Shown here: positions 43,986 through 51,512 of the stretch, piece by piece
How the letters are laid out: every line of letters starts with the position of its first letter
How positions within the stretch are numbered: position 1 is the first letter of the stretch
Assembly: GCF_003610775.1 (NCBI RefSeq)
Contig: NZ_RAQO01000005.1
Span: 310,001 to 374,000, forward strand
Direction of reading: 5' to 3'
Origin: Alginatibacterium sediminis
Lineage (GTDB): Bacteria; Pseudomonadota; Gammaproteobacteria; Enterobacterales; Celerinatantimonadaceae
DNA: 64,000 nt
Translations under genes and position numbers: made by a program
Notes under the pieces: model-generated
The model's database searches: none
Told to the model about the DNA's origin: nothing
The model's input: only the letters and a program-made list of their open reading frames with translations

Positions 43986-44198
43986 ATGTCTAATAAAACA
44001 AACGGCGAAGTAAAATGGTTTAACGAAGACAAAGGTTTTGGCTTCATTTCTCAAGAAAATGGCGGTGCAGACGTATTTGTACATTTTCGTGCTATCGCCT
44101 CAGAAGGCTTTAAAACGCTTACTGAAGGTCAAAAAGTATCGTTCGAAGTTGAGCAGGGCCAAAAGGGTCCTCAAGCTGCGAATGTAATCGCGCTATAA
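43986..44198 (+). CDS. CspA-family cold-shock protein
   Basis: 70 residues forming a cold-shock OB fold with both RNA-binding motifs: [12 protein letters not shown] (RNP1) and VFVHF (RNP2). It acts as a single-strand nucleic acid chaperone in the cytoplasm. AAGGGA precedes ATG. The ~160-nt region upstream can serve as a long leader, as known for cspA, and also holds a 49-codon frame. A short stem follows the stop. Confidence 0.95.
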   Translation: MSNKTNGEVKWFNEDKGFGFISQENGGADVFVHFRAIASEGFKTLTEGQKVSFEVEQGQKGPQAANVIAL

Positions 44199-44211
44199 CT
44201 TTGTAAGCTTG

Positions 44212-44238
44212 CGTAGATGGGACTATTTTCTATCTACG
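44212..44238 (+). terminator. Stem-loop after the cold-shock gene
   Basis: CGTAGAT (44212-44218) pairs with ATCTACG (44232-44238), 13-nt loop, 14 nt after the stop. There is no strong T-run, so termination is only probable. Confidence 0.45.
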
Positions 44239-44422
44239 TCACTAATTAGCGTAAACTTGAAAATTTATAGAGTATTCGGAAAATCATTTCAAACACCTGG
44301 TTTTAGAAAAGCCGCTGCTTTTAGTTATCTTCGCAACATCACTATAAATTCCACATAAAAATATAATCATCAGTAATCGAAGTAATATAAAACTTTGTAT
44401 GCTGAACATAATAAGGACGCTT

Positions 44423-44509
44423 ATGTCTCGTTCAACAGGTCGTAAAAGATTTTGGTTTCAACATAGCCGTAAACAAAATGGTAAAGTCGAATCAAAACTA
44501 GTTTGTTAA
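44423..44509 (+). CDS. Putative 28-aa basic peptide
   Basis: The frame ATG 44423 to TAA 44509 encodes MSRSTGRKRFWFQHSRKQNG, then KVESKLVC: very basic, with one Trp and a C-terminal Cys. It has a well-placed ribosome site (AAGGA, 6 nt before ATG) and stands 225 nt after the cold-shock gene. No family recognised. The start signal is the main support; it may be chance in an A-rich region. Confidence 0.35.
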   Translation: MSRSTGRKRFWFQHSRKQNGKVESKLVC

Positions 44510-44747
44510 TTAGTAAAAATAGTGGTTTAAACTAAATATTAGTACTAAGAAAGCGCTCAAAAAAGTAAATATAGATAAACTCAAAAGTCACATAGCATTA
44601 GACTCGTCGCCTCTACGCTCGAGCATCCCTCACTTGGATATCCACATCCATGCTATGTGATAGCAGAGCCACACTAAGACTTCCCTAAGATAGATGTTAT
44701 TCCCAACTCAATGATGCAGTTTACTCTCCCATTGGCGGCGATCATCG

Positions 44748-45332
44748 TTAGATAGTAAGTAATTGCCTACAGTCAATTTCTAGTAATGCTAGCCAATCAT
44801 TTGGGCTAGTTTGCGTATCTTCTAGACCCCGCAGCAAATTAAACATGTAAAAACCGAAGAACGACTTGGCAACGATATAACGCTGTTCATGGTTATTTCT
44901 CGGCATGTTCGCCTCAAGTTTCTCTGCAATTTGCAACAAAAATTCGTCCATTTGCTGCTGAAAATAACTAAGGTCAAACATAGCTGATTTTAGTAGAAAC
45001 TTTGAAAAGGCGCGGTCCTCATCATAGAGCTCATAGAGTGTTTTCGCATAGGCTAAAAAACGAGTTAAGCCATCTGAATCTTCGGCTAATGATTCGAATA
45101 GTATGGCTAATCGATGGGTTAGTTTTTGATGATATATCGCTTGTGTTAGTGCGTTGATATCGGGAAAGTGCGCGAAAACAGTTCCAACCGCAATCCCACA
45201 TTCCTTTGCAATTTGTCGCGTTGAGATCTGGTCAAAACCTTGGCTTCTAAACAAACGTTCTGCGGTAGAAACAATATTATTGCGGGTTTGTTGTTTCTGT
45301 TCTTGTCTTGTCATTTTGTTCAGTAGGCTCAT
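44748..45332 (-). CDS. TetR/AcrR-family regulator
   Basis: 194 residues. The TetR helix-turn-helix is clear (ISTRQIAKECGIAVGTVFAHFPDINALTQAIY, about 37-68); the C-terminal part is a helical ligand domain. It is divergent from the four-helix membrane protein at 45482, and tandem palindromes between them (45377-45404) are its likely operators. A second Met at codon 7 (MTRQEQ) could also be the start. Confidence 0.88.
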   Translation of the reverse strand: MSLLNKMTRQEQKQQTRNNIVSTAERLFRSQGFDQISTRQIAKECGIAVGTVFAHFPDINALTQAIYHQKLTHRLAILFESLAEDSDGLTRFLAYAKTLYELYDEDRAFSKFLLKSAMFDLSYFQQQMDEFLLQIAEKLEANMPRNNHEQRYIVAKSFFGFYMFNLLRGLEDTQTSPNDWLALLEIDCRQLLTI

Positions 45333-45376
45333 TTACTCGATGTGATCACTTTACCTGTTTTGTTAGAATAAATAAA

Positions 45377-45404
45377 ATGAGCTTGCTCATTGAGCGCGCT
45401 CAAT
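45377..45404. promoter_or_regulatory. Tandem TetR operators
   Basis: Two copies of TGAGCNNGCTCA stand 1 nt apart: TGAGCTTGCTCA (45378-45389) and TGAGCGCGCTCA (45391-45402). Each is a perfect palindrome, and flanking bases extend the symmetry (ATTGAGCGCGCTCAAT). Placed between the divergent TetR and membrane-protein genes, they suit binding of two dimers. Confidence 0.75.
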
Positions 45405-45481
45405 GTAGTGTTGTTGCCAGTGAATAGCGTTGTCCAGCCGCGCTAATTAACAAACTAAAGCCGCTAGGCAAGGAGCACACC

Positions 45482-45859
45482 ATGATGCAAAGAACGTTTT
45501 CAAGATATTTACTTGCGATAACTCTCGGGCATATTTCTATTGGGGTGGTCCTGTTTTATCCAGTTTTCGCCGAAATGATAAATCGCGGTTGGATAAACGT
45601 AGCAGGTCCTGATTATTTAATGGGGGCAGCGGCATTTTGGTTTATGATTTTTTCTTGGCCACTGGTCATGTTAATCGTTCAGTGTTGGAACAATACCAAT
45701 CAAATTAGTAACGCCGTGCTTTGGACTGGATTGATAGGGGGAATTATCGGTGTATCGGTTGTGCCCGTTAGTGGTTTCTGGTTAACAATTGTGTTGTTTA
45801 TAGTCGGACTGATTTTAAACCGTAAGCCAAGCTCTAATTCGCTTGTCGCAGCAGGGTAA
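45482..45859 (+). CDS. Four-helix membrane protein under TetR control, unknown
   Basis: 125 residues with four hydrophobic segments (about 8-32, 44-66, 75-97, 99-112) and a short polar tail. No named family recognised with certainty; small TetR-linked membrane proteins of the DUF6463 kind look similar. AAGGAG lies 8 nt before the first ATG. Likely repressed by the divergent TetR protein through the tandem palindromes. Confidence 0.7.
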   Translation: MMQRTFSRYLLAITLGHISIGVVLFYPVFAEMINRGWINVAGPDYLMGAAAFWFMIFSWPLVMLIVQCWNNTNQISNAVLWTGLIGGIIGVSVVPVSGFWLTIVLFIVGLILNRKPSSNSLVAAG

Positions 45860-45927
45860 ACCAGATAGTGGATAATCAACAACGGTGGTTTTCTAATCCC
45901 TATTCGCCCTTGGGTTAGAAAACCGAT

Positions 45928-46830
45928 CTATACGGACATCTCGCTCTCTATCCAGCGCATAAAAACATTTAGGCGAGCCAGCTTGGATGATTGTGGGTCG
46001 AATACGAAATGACGCTGAATACTTTTGGGGTGGGGAGTTTTTATAGGTATTACAAGTTCGCCGGAATCAATTTTGTCGCGAACTAAGAAATGTGCCGCAA
46101 GGGCTACCCCATGTCCATTCTGAACCGCGTTTAAGGCCATATCGGTGCTATGAACTAAGGTCCATTGTTGATGGTTTTGATAGGTTCTTACATTACAATG
46201 ATCGAACCAGGAAGACCAATCGTAGCTATTCGCTTGGTCTAGACCGACTAACCAACTATTTAGCAGATCGCTCGGTTCTTCGAAATTAAAGCTATCGTTT
46301 AAACGTGCTGAACACACGGGATATACAAAATCTTCGCCGAAGAACTCACAAGCGTATTCTGGATTGGTATTTCTTTTGACTTGATTGCCAAAGTGTACTG
46401 CAAGATCAATGTGTTCAAGTTTAAGGTCTTCATACTTTGCACTAGATAGTACTCGTATTTGAATCTCAGGATATAGCGCTGAGAACTGACTTAATCTTGG
46501 CATCAACCATAGCGCGATAAAGGCTTGTGTGGAGCTGATTGTTAAACTACCTGCAAGTTCTTGCTTGGTAATGGCATTGACGCTCTCTTGAAGAATTCCG
46601 AACGCTTTTTGCGCCGCTTTGAGCAAGGTTACTCCTGGCTCAGTTAAGTGCATTTTTTTACCTTTTCGCTGGAATAGCTGGACTCCTAAATTTGATTCCA
46701 AATTACGCATCTGCTGACTTACAGCGGCCTGAGAAATACACAGCTCGTTAGCTGCTCGGCTGTAACTTTGGTGCCTTGCTGCGCTCTCGAAACTGCGTAA
46801 GAGATTGAAATTAGGGAGCTTAGTGTTCAT
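45928..46830 (-). CDS. LysR-family regulator, GcvA-like
   Basis: 300 residues. The helix-turn-helix (SYSRAANELCISQAAVSQQMRNLE, about 22-45) and QRKGKKMHLTEPG fit the GcvA subgroup; the substrate-binding-like domain follows (LTISSTQAFIALWLMPRLSQF). It is divergent from the PEP-mutase/isocitrate-lyase family gene, and a perfect 13-bp dyad lies between them. Confidence 0.9.
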   Translation of the reverse strand: MNTKLPNFNLLRSFESAARHQSYSRAANELCISQAAVSQQMRNLESNLGVQLFQRKGKKMHLTEPGVTLLKAAQKAFGILQESVNAITKQELAGSLTISSTQAFIALWLMPRLSQFSALYPEIQIRVLSSAKYEDLKLEHIDLAVHFGNQVKRNTNPEYACEFFGEDFVYPVCSARLNDSFNFEEPSDLLNSWLVGLDQANSYDWSSWFDHCNVRTYQNHQQWTLVHSTDMALNAVQNGHGVALAAHFLVRDKIDSGELVIPIKTPHPKSIQRHFVFDPQSSKLARLNVFMRWIESEMSV

Positions 46831-46872
46831 TAAAATTCCGACTTCGCTAGGTATATTGGCTTGAACAACATT

Positions 46873-46901
46873 TAGTATTATAAGTAAAACTTATAATACT
46901 A
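46873..46901. promoter_or_regulatory. LysR-type dyad operator
   Basis: TAGTATTATAAGT (46873-46885) and ACTTATAATACTA (46889-46901) are exact inverse repeats around AAA. It sits 43 nt upstream of the LysR start and about 100 nt before the divergent enzyme gene, the expected place for the regulator's binding site. Confidence 0.7.
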
Positions 46902-47000
46902 GGCCAGTTTTATCATTGGCTTGGACACACTATTGGCGACACAATAGATATCAACAGCTGTTAACCAGCAAGAATTTATTCAACAAAAGGAATTTGAAAC

Positions 47001-47783
47001 ATGAGATTCGAACAGTTTAAAGCCCTGCATCACAATAGCCGTTCACCTCTGCTTATATGCAATGTTTGGGATGTGGCTAGTGCTAAGACTGCTGAAAAGC
47101 TTGGTTTTACAGCAATGGGGACTTCTAGTGCTGCCATTGCTGCCACACTAGGTTATGAAGACGGCGAGCAAATGAGTTTTGACCAATTGAGTTTTGTTGT
47201 GCAGCGTATTACAGCATGTAGTCAGTTACCACTTAGTGTTGATATTGAATCTGGCTATAGCGAAGACCCTAAGATCACCGCAGCGCATATTTCTAAGTTG
47301 GCTCAAATGGGTGTGGTTGGCATCAATATCGAAGATAGTCATATGCAATCAACGCGTACATTAATTCAAGCTGAGCGCTTTGCTAGCTACCTTACTGCGA
47401 TCAAATCACAACTGGTTGAAGACAACATAGATATATTCTTGAACGTAAGAAGTGATAGCTTTTTGCTAGCCATGCCCGACGCGTTAGCGCAAACAATTGA
47501 GCGAGCAGGCTTGTATCACAGCGCAGGAGCAGACGGGTTGTTTGTACCGTGCATTACTCAAGTTCAAGATATTCGATCCTTAGCTGCTGCCACTAAGTTG
47601 CCCTTGAATGTAATGTGCATGCCAGAACTATCTAATTTTGACACCTTAGCCGCCAATGGTGTGAAGCGCATTAGTATGGGGAATTTTTTATTCGACAAAT
47701 TGCAAAGCCACTTGGAATGCGATCTTAAATTAATTCAAAAACAGCAATCATTTCACAGTGTCTTTGCTGCGGTTCAGAGTTGA
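47001..47783 (+). CDS. Isocitrate lyase/PEP mutase family protein
   Basis: 260 residues of the (beta/alpha)8 PEP mutase/isocitrate lyase superfamily. Visible are LLICNVWDVASAKTAEKLGFTAMGTSSAA, the metal-site segment SVDIESGYSED and GINIEDS. Members cleave or form C-C or C-P bonds next to a carboxylate (for example 2-methylisocitrate lyase or oxaloacetate hydrolase). The KKCGH signature of true isocitrate lyase is absent. AAGGAATTTG precedes ATG. Probably regulated by the divergent LysR protein. Confidence 0.88.
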   Translation: MRFEQFKALHHNSRSPLLICNVWDVASAKTAEKLGFTAMGTSSAAIAATLGYEDGEQMSFDQLSFVVQRITACSQLPLSVDIESGYSEDPKITAAHISKLAQMGVVGINIEDSHMQSTRTLIQAERFASYLTAIKSQLVEDNIDIFLNVRSDSFLLAMPDALAQTIERAGLYHSAGADGLFVPCITQVQDIRSLAAATKLPLNVMCMPELSNFDTLAANGVKRISMGNFLFDKLQSHLECDLKLIQKQQSFHSVFAAVQS

Positions 47784-48049
47784 AGAATCTTCTTGGGTGC
47801 TTTGTCGTTACCGAAGCTAAACCTTAGACCGTGGTACTGAAAATGTATCGCTTGCTTACTTAGGGCGTAATTCATTATCCTACTGCTGTATTTTTATTAT
47901 GCGCCGATGTATTAACTTATAGGATCGAGCATTACATAGCTCGGTATATATTCGTCGTAATTTATTCCGGTACTACGGATGGTATTGGATGTTGGGGACT
48001 AGCTTGGACACCTTGTGTGCAACCATAGTTTCCGTTAAGGGAGTTTTAA

Positions 48050-49144
48050 ATGTACAAGTCGCTACAATCGGGTAGAGCAATCGCCGCGTTATTGGTGGTG
48101 CTTTTTCATCTTGGTGGGACCATAGCCAAAGAAAAGTATTTCGATATGGAAGCCTTTTTTATTCCGTTTTCTTTTGGTGGTTTTGGTGTCGACTTTTTCT
48201 TCGTATTGAGCGGCTTTATTATTTATCACGCGCATAAGAATGACATTGGTCAGCCCAAAGCTTTGCCAAGCTATCTTTATAAAAGAATCACTCGAATTTA
48301 TCCGGTTTATTTGATCATTTTTACGGCAGTATATCTCCTAGCGTTAAGTATTCCTCAGTTACGTGCCACCGTTCCTCATGACTTTTCGACCTTGTTAAAA
48401 TCAGTGCTGTTGTTTCCACAAGACAAAGCCATTGTGGGCGCCCAGGGAGCTCCTGTGGTGATCGTGGCATGGACACTTCAGTTTGAGATGTTGTTTTATT
48501 TGGTGTTTTCATTGGGAATATTGAACCGCAGATTAGGCCTGCTTGCTGTGCTAGGTTTCGCTTGCGTTTCTGTGTTTGCACCAACTACCGTAGATTTTCC
48601 ATTAAGCTTCTTTAGCAGTGATTATATTTGGTTATTCTTAATGGGGATGGTGTGCGCGAAGCTATCTACACAAACCGAATTTAGCACGATTTTATCCGCG
48701 TTTTTAGCTGTATTAGGCATGTTTATTTTCGTGAGTACATCCTTAGATGTGGTCCTTGCTGGAGAGCAACTCAAAAGCTATAACATTCTTTTAAATGGCA
48801 TCGCATTTAGTTGTATTGTTTTGTCTTTAGTTGCTTTCGAGAAAAAGGGCAAGGTGCTACTAAACAACAAATTTAGTCAGCTACTTGGGGCGTCATCCTA
48901 TGCCCTTTATCTTATACATTTCCCGCTGATTAGTATTATGTGCAAGATTGCCATGCTGCTTGGTTTGCAGCGTGCAGGTGTTTATGGCGCCTTTTTCAGC
49001 TTTGTTGTAATCTTTTTTGCCTGTATTTTGTCATCCATAGTTTTTCACTTAGTTATCGAAAAGCCTATTTCAAACAAGCTGAGATATAGGCTTAGCTCAG
49101 CGACGACTAAGCAAGCGCCTAATGCATTAGCTTCTAACTCGTAA
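48050..49144 (+). CDS. Acyltransferase family 3 membrane protein
   Basis: 364 residues with about ten hydrophobic helices. It opens with LQSGRAIAALLVVLFHLGG (catalytic-His region) and contains GVDFFFVLSGFIIYHAH and the RITRIYPVYLI arginine motif, all hallmarks of the OafA/NodX acyltransferase 3 family. It would transfer an acyl group, often acetyl, to a sugar or lipid on the outer face of the inner membrane. AAGGGAG precedes ATG. No polysaccharide genes are adjacent, so the acceptor is unknown. Confidence 0.9.
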   Translation: MYKSLQSGRAIAALLVVLFHLGGTIAKEKYFDMEAFFIPFSFGGFGVDFFFVLSGFIIYHAHKNDIGQPKALPSYLYKRITRIYPVYLIIFTAVYLLALSIPQLRATVPHDFSTLLKSVLLFPQDKAIVGAQGAPVVIVAWTLQFEMLFYLVFSLGILNRRLGLLAVLGFACVSVFAPTTVDFPLSFFSSDYIWLFLMGMVCAKLSTQTEFSTILSAFLAVLGMFIFVSTSLDVVLAGEQLKSYNILLNGIAFSCIVLSLVAFEKKGKVLLNNKFSQLLGASSYALYLIHFPLISIMCKIAMLLGLQRAGVYGAFFSFVVIFFACILSSIVFHLVIEKPISNKLRYRLSSATTKQAPNALASNS

Positions 49145-49190
49145 AAATATTACGGATGACAAAGAGCGCTTAAATACGTCTGGCGAGACT

Positions 49191-50114
49191 CTAAGTGAGT
49201 CGCGGCTCCAGTGCTGTTTTATCCGCTTTTACAATAGGTCGAGGTTTGGAAGCAGTCGATGCGAGCACTATAGATACAAAGATGGTCATTGCGCCGACAA
49301 ATTGCATAATAGTTAGTGATTCTCCAAGAATAAAGTAACCAAGAGCAACCGCTGAAACGCTGCTCAGCAAGCCTAAGAAAGAGACGGTAACAGTCGGCAG
49401 TTTTTCGAGGCCTCTAAACCATAGTGAATAAGCAATCATGGAGCCTACGATAGTTAAATAGGCATAGCCGACCATATTGTTTAAGCTCAGCGAACGAGGC
49501 AGGCCTTCAAACCATAATGAGACGGGCAATAGCATTAATCCGCCAAAGAGTAGTTGCCATCCAGTAAAGCCTAATAAGTTCATATCAGTAGGTCGATTCC
49601 AACGTTTGGTTAGTACCATGCCCAAAGCCATGCTGAACGCCCCAAGCAATCCCATGACCACTCCACTGAGGTCAAGTGCGGCTTGATTGTTCAACACTAG
49701 TAGCGCAATACCAACGACCCCAAGTACGCTAGCAAGTCCTTGATTCAGGCTTAAAGGGCTTTTGTTAAGCAAAAAGTTGAGCGTAATGACCAATATAGGA
49801 GATATGGCCATTACGAGTGCCGCCATTCCGCCGGGTAAATGGGTTGCAGCAAAAAACAGGCAGTAAAAAAAGAAACCGATGTTTAGCAAGCCAAGAATTG
49901 CAAGTTTGCCCCACCATTGACCTTGGGGTTTAGTACGGGTGATCAAAACTAAAACCATACCGGCCGGTAGTGCTCTAAGCAAAGCTGCCGTTAGCGGTAT
50001 ATTGCTAGGGAGTAACTCGGTGGTAACTATATAGGTACTGCCCCATACAATTGGGGCAAGGGCTGTGACAGTTAAAGCAAATAACACTTGGATTGGTTTC
50101 ATAAATTTGGCCAT
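49191..50114 (-). CDS. EamA-family (DMT) metabolite exporter
   Basis: 307 residues with ten hydrophobic helices in two EamA repeats. The opening ALAPIVWGSTYIVTTELLP and the repeat-2 segment GLLGAFSMALGMVLTKRW are typical of RhaT/YedA-like transporters that export amino acids or other metabolites. It is divergent from a MarR gene; an ATCTTTT-N2-AAAAGAT palindrome lies 14 nt before its start, so MarR repression is likely. Confidence 0.9.
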   Translation of the reverse strand: MAKFMKPIQVLFALTVTALAPIVWGSTYIVTTELLPSNIPLTAALLRALPAGMVLVLITRTKPQGQWWGKLAILGLLNIGFFFYCLFFAATHLPGGMAALVMAISPILVITLNFLLNKSPLSLNQGLASVLGVVGIALLVLNNQAALDLSGVVMGLLGAFSMALGMVLTKRWNRPTDMNLLGFTGWQLLFGGLMLLPVSLWFEGLPRSLSLNNMVGYAYLTIVGSMIAYSLWFRGLEKLPTVTVSFLGLLSSVSAVALGYFILGESLTIMQFVGAMTIFVSIVLASTASKPRPIVKADKTALEPRLT

Positions 50115-50127
50115 TAAAAAGAAAATA

Positions 50128-50145
50128 TATCTTTTGAAAAAGATA
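50128..50145. promoter_or_regulatory. MarR operator, site 1
   Basis: TATCTTTT-GA-AAAAGATA, a perfect palindrome just before the EamA gene start. It shares ATCTTTT-N2-AAAAGAT with site 2. Confidence 0.7.
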
Positions 50146-50184
50146 CTTAGGTAAAAGTAATGGAAAACTATATTTTGTTCAAGT

Positions 50185-50200
50185 ATCTTTTTAAAAAGAT
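50185..50200. promoter_or_regulatory. MarR operator, site 2
   Basis: ATCTTTTTAAAAAGAT, a perfect 16-bp palindrome 18 nt before the marR start. Together with site 1 it brackets the divergent promoters. Confidence 0.72.
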
Positions 50201-50218
50201 TTAATTAAAGGGCTTATT

Positions 50219-50698
50219 ATGAAGGACAAAGTTGATGACATTTTATTGCAATGGGCAGACACAAAGCCGAACTTGAACTGTGACTCAATGGGCATTGTTG
50301 GTCGCTTGAGACAAGTGAGTTTAGATTGGCAAAAACAGTTAGATACAGTGTTCAAGGCCCATGAGCTTAGTAGTATCGAGTTCGATATTTTGGCAACGTT
50401 GCGCCGTAACCAATTGCCTTTAACCCCCACAGAGCTATATAAAACGCTGATGTTGTCCTCGGGAGCAGTTAGTACGTGGATCGAAAAACTGGTACAGCGT
50501 GGTTTGATTGAACGTCTAGCAAGCCCAGCAGACCGCCGAAGTTGCCAAGTTCAGTTAACCCAAGCCGGTGTTATCGAACTAGATGCAGCATTAGTAAGCC
50601 ACGTCGAGAATATGGATGCGATGGTCAACATGTTAGACGGCAAGGAGCAAGCCCAGTTAGCAAACCTGTTAAAAAAGGTACTGCTTGCGAATAACTGA
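50219..50698 (+). CDS. MarR-family transcriptional regulator
   Basis: 159 residues. The winged helix-turn-helix is visible: LTPTELYKTLMLSSGAVSTWIEKLVQRGLIERLASPADRRSCQVQLTQAG (about 69-118), with the DRR wing. It is divergent from the EamA exporter. Two matching palindromes lie in the 104-nt gap, indicating repression of both genes, released by an export substrate (inference). AAAGGG precedes ATG. Confidence 0.9.
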   Translation: MKDKVDDILLQWADTKPNLNCDSMGIVGRLRQVSLDWQKQLDTVFKAHELSSIEFDILATLRRNQLPLTPTELYKTLMLSSGAVSTWIEKLVQRGLIERLASPADRRSCQVQLTQAGVIELDAALVSHVENMDAMVNMLDGKEQAQLANLLKKVLLANN

Positions 50699-51023
50699 GA
50701 TGAAGCGTCTTCATCTAGCAACTAATTAACAATCCTAAGTTCGAAGTTGCTTGTCGTACAATTTGAACTGTAGCTAGGGGAGCGGTTTATAGCTTTTTCT
50801 TTTTAACAACTATACTTAACTAATCCTAATAATTATTAAGTCAGTCTAGCCGACTACAATCACTTATATCAGCGTCAAAAGTGGTGTCATTAGCTTAGCT
50901 AGTAACTGCGATTTTTCCTTGATCTAAGCAATTCTATATACGACCAATAAAGACCAACAAATTAATAGGAATGGTATTATTCAAAGACTGTTTAAGACAT
51001 TAACCCAATAAGGGGAAAGAACA
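50699..51023. other. Intergenic region with a short stem
   Basis: AGATGAAG-CGT-CTTCATCT (50698-50716) forms a perfect 8-bp stem right at the marR stop, without a T-run. No gene in the remainder. A stretch near 50820-50975 faintly resembles the MITE at 22173 but is too weak to call. Confidence 0.4.
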
Positions 51024-51416
51024 ATGGAACTCAATGGATTGGGTATAGCTGTAGCAACAATTATTGGCATGGTATTGGGTGCCTTGTGGTACTCACCACT
51101 TTTGTTTGGCAATGTGTGGATGCAATGCATTGGAAAAACCGCGGACACTTTAGGTAAATCAACGGGACCTATGCTAGGAAGCATCGTTGCTAGTTTACTA
51201 TCGGCGATTGGTGTTTCACTGTTATTTTCAGTGTTAAGCGTGGACAGTTTTCAAATGGCAGCCTTGGTTGGGCTGATACTTGGCTTACTCATTATTTTTC
51301 CGGCAATGCTTTCTGATAGCTTGTTTTGTGGCTGGGGTTGGCAACTGTTATGGATACAAGTTGGTTATCGGGCGCTAAGTGTCTTTTTAATGTCTGTAGT
51401 GGTGTATTTTTTGTAG
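51024..51416 (+). CDS. DUF1761 family membrane protein
   Basis: 130 residues with four hydrophobic segments. The opening IAVATIIGMVLGALWYSPLLFGNVWM and the C-terminal DSLFCGWGWQLLWIQVGYRALSVF match the DUF1761 layout. Function unknown. A purine-rich ribosome site (AAGGGGAAAG) precedes ATG. Confidence 0.82.
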   Translation: MELNGLGIAVATIIGMVLGALWYSPLLFGNVWMQCIGKTADTLGKSTGPMLGSIVASLLSAIGVSLLFSVLSVDSFQMAALVGLILGLLIIFPAMLSDSLFCGWGWQLLWIQVGYRALSVFLMSVVVYFL

Positions 51417-51512
51417 TCGAGGCCCAATTCAAATTATTTTAAAGTTTTTTAGCCTCGCTTTTTAATCGACAACGATTACTTGTTTGAGAATGACTTAAAC
51501 AAAGGTAATCAA

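Noticed and set aside
44588-44660. 11-bp inverted repeat TCACATAGCAT / ATGCTATGTGA
   Set aside because: Exact, but the arms are 51 nt apart with no T-run or nearby promoter; no role can be argued.
50820-50975. Second MITE related to 22173-22328
   Set aside because: Only short patches (GAATGGTATTA, CCTAATAATT) resemble it, and the terminal repeats do not match well.
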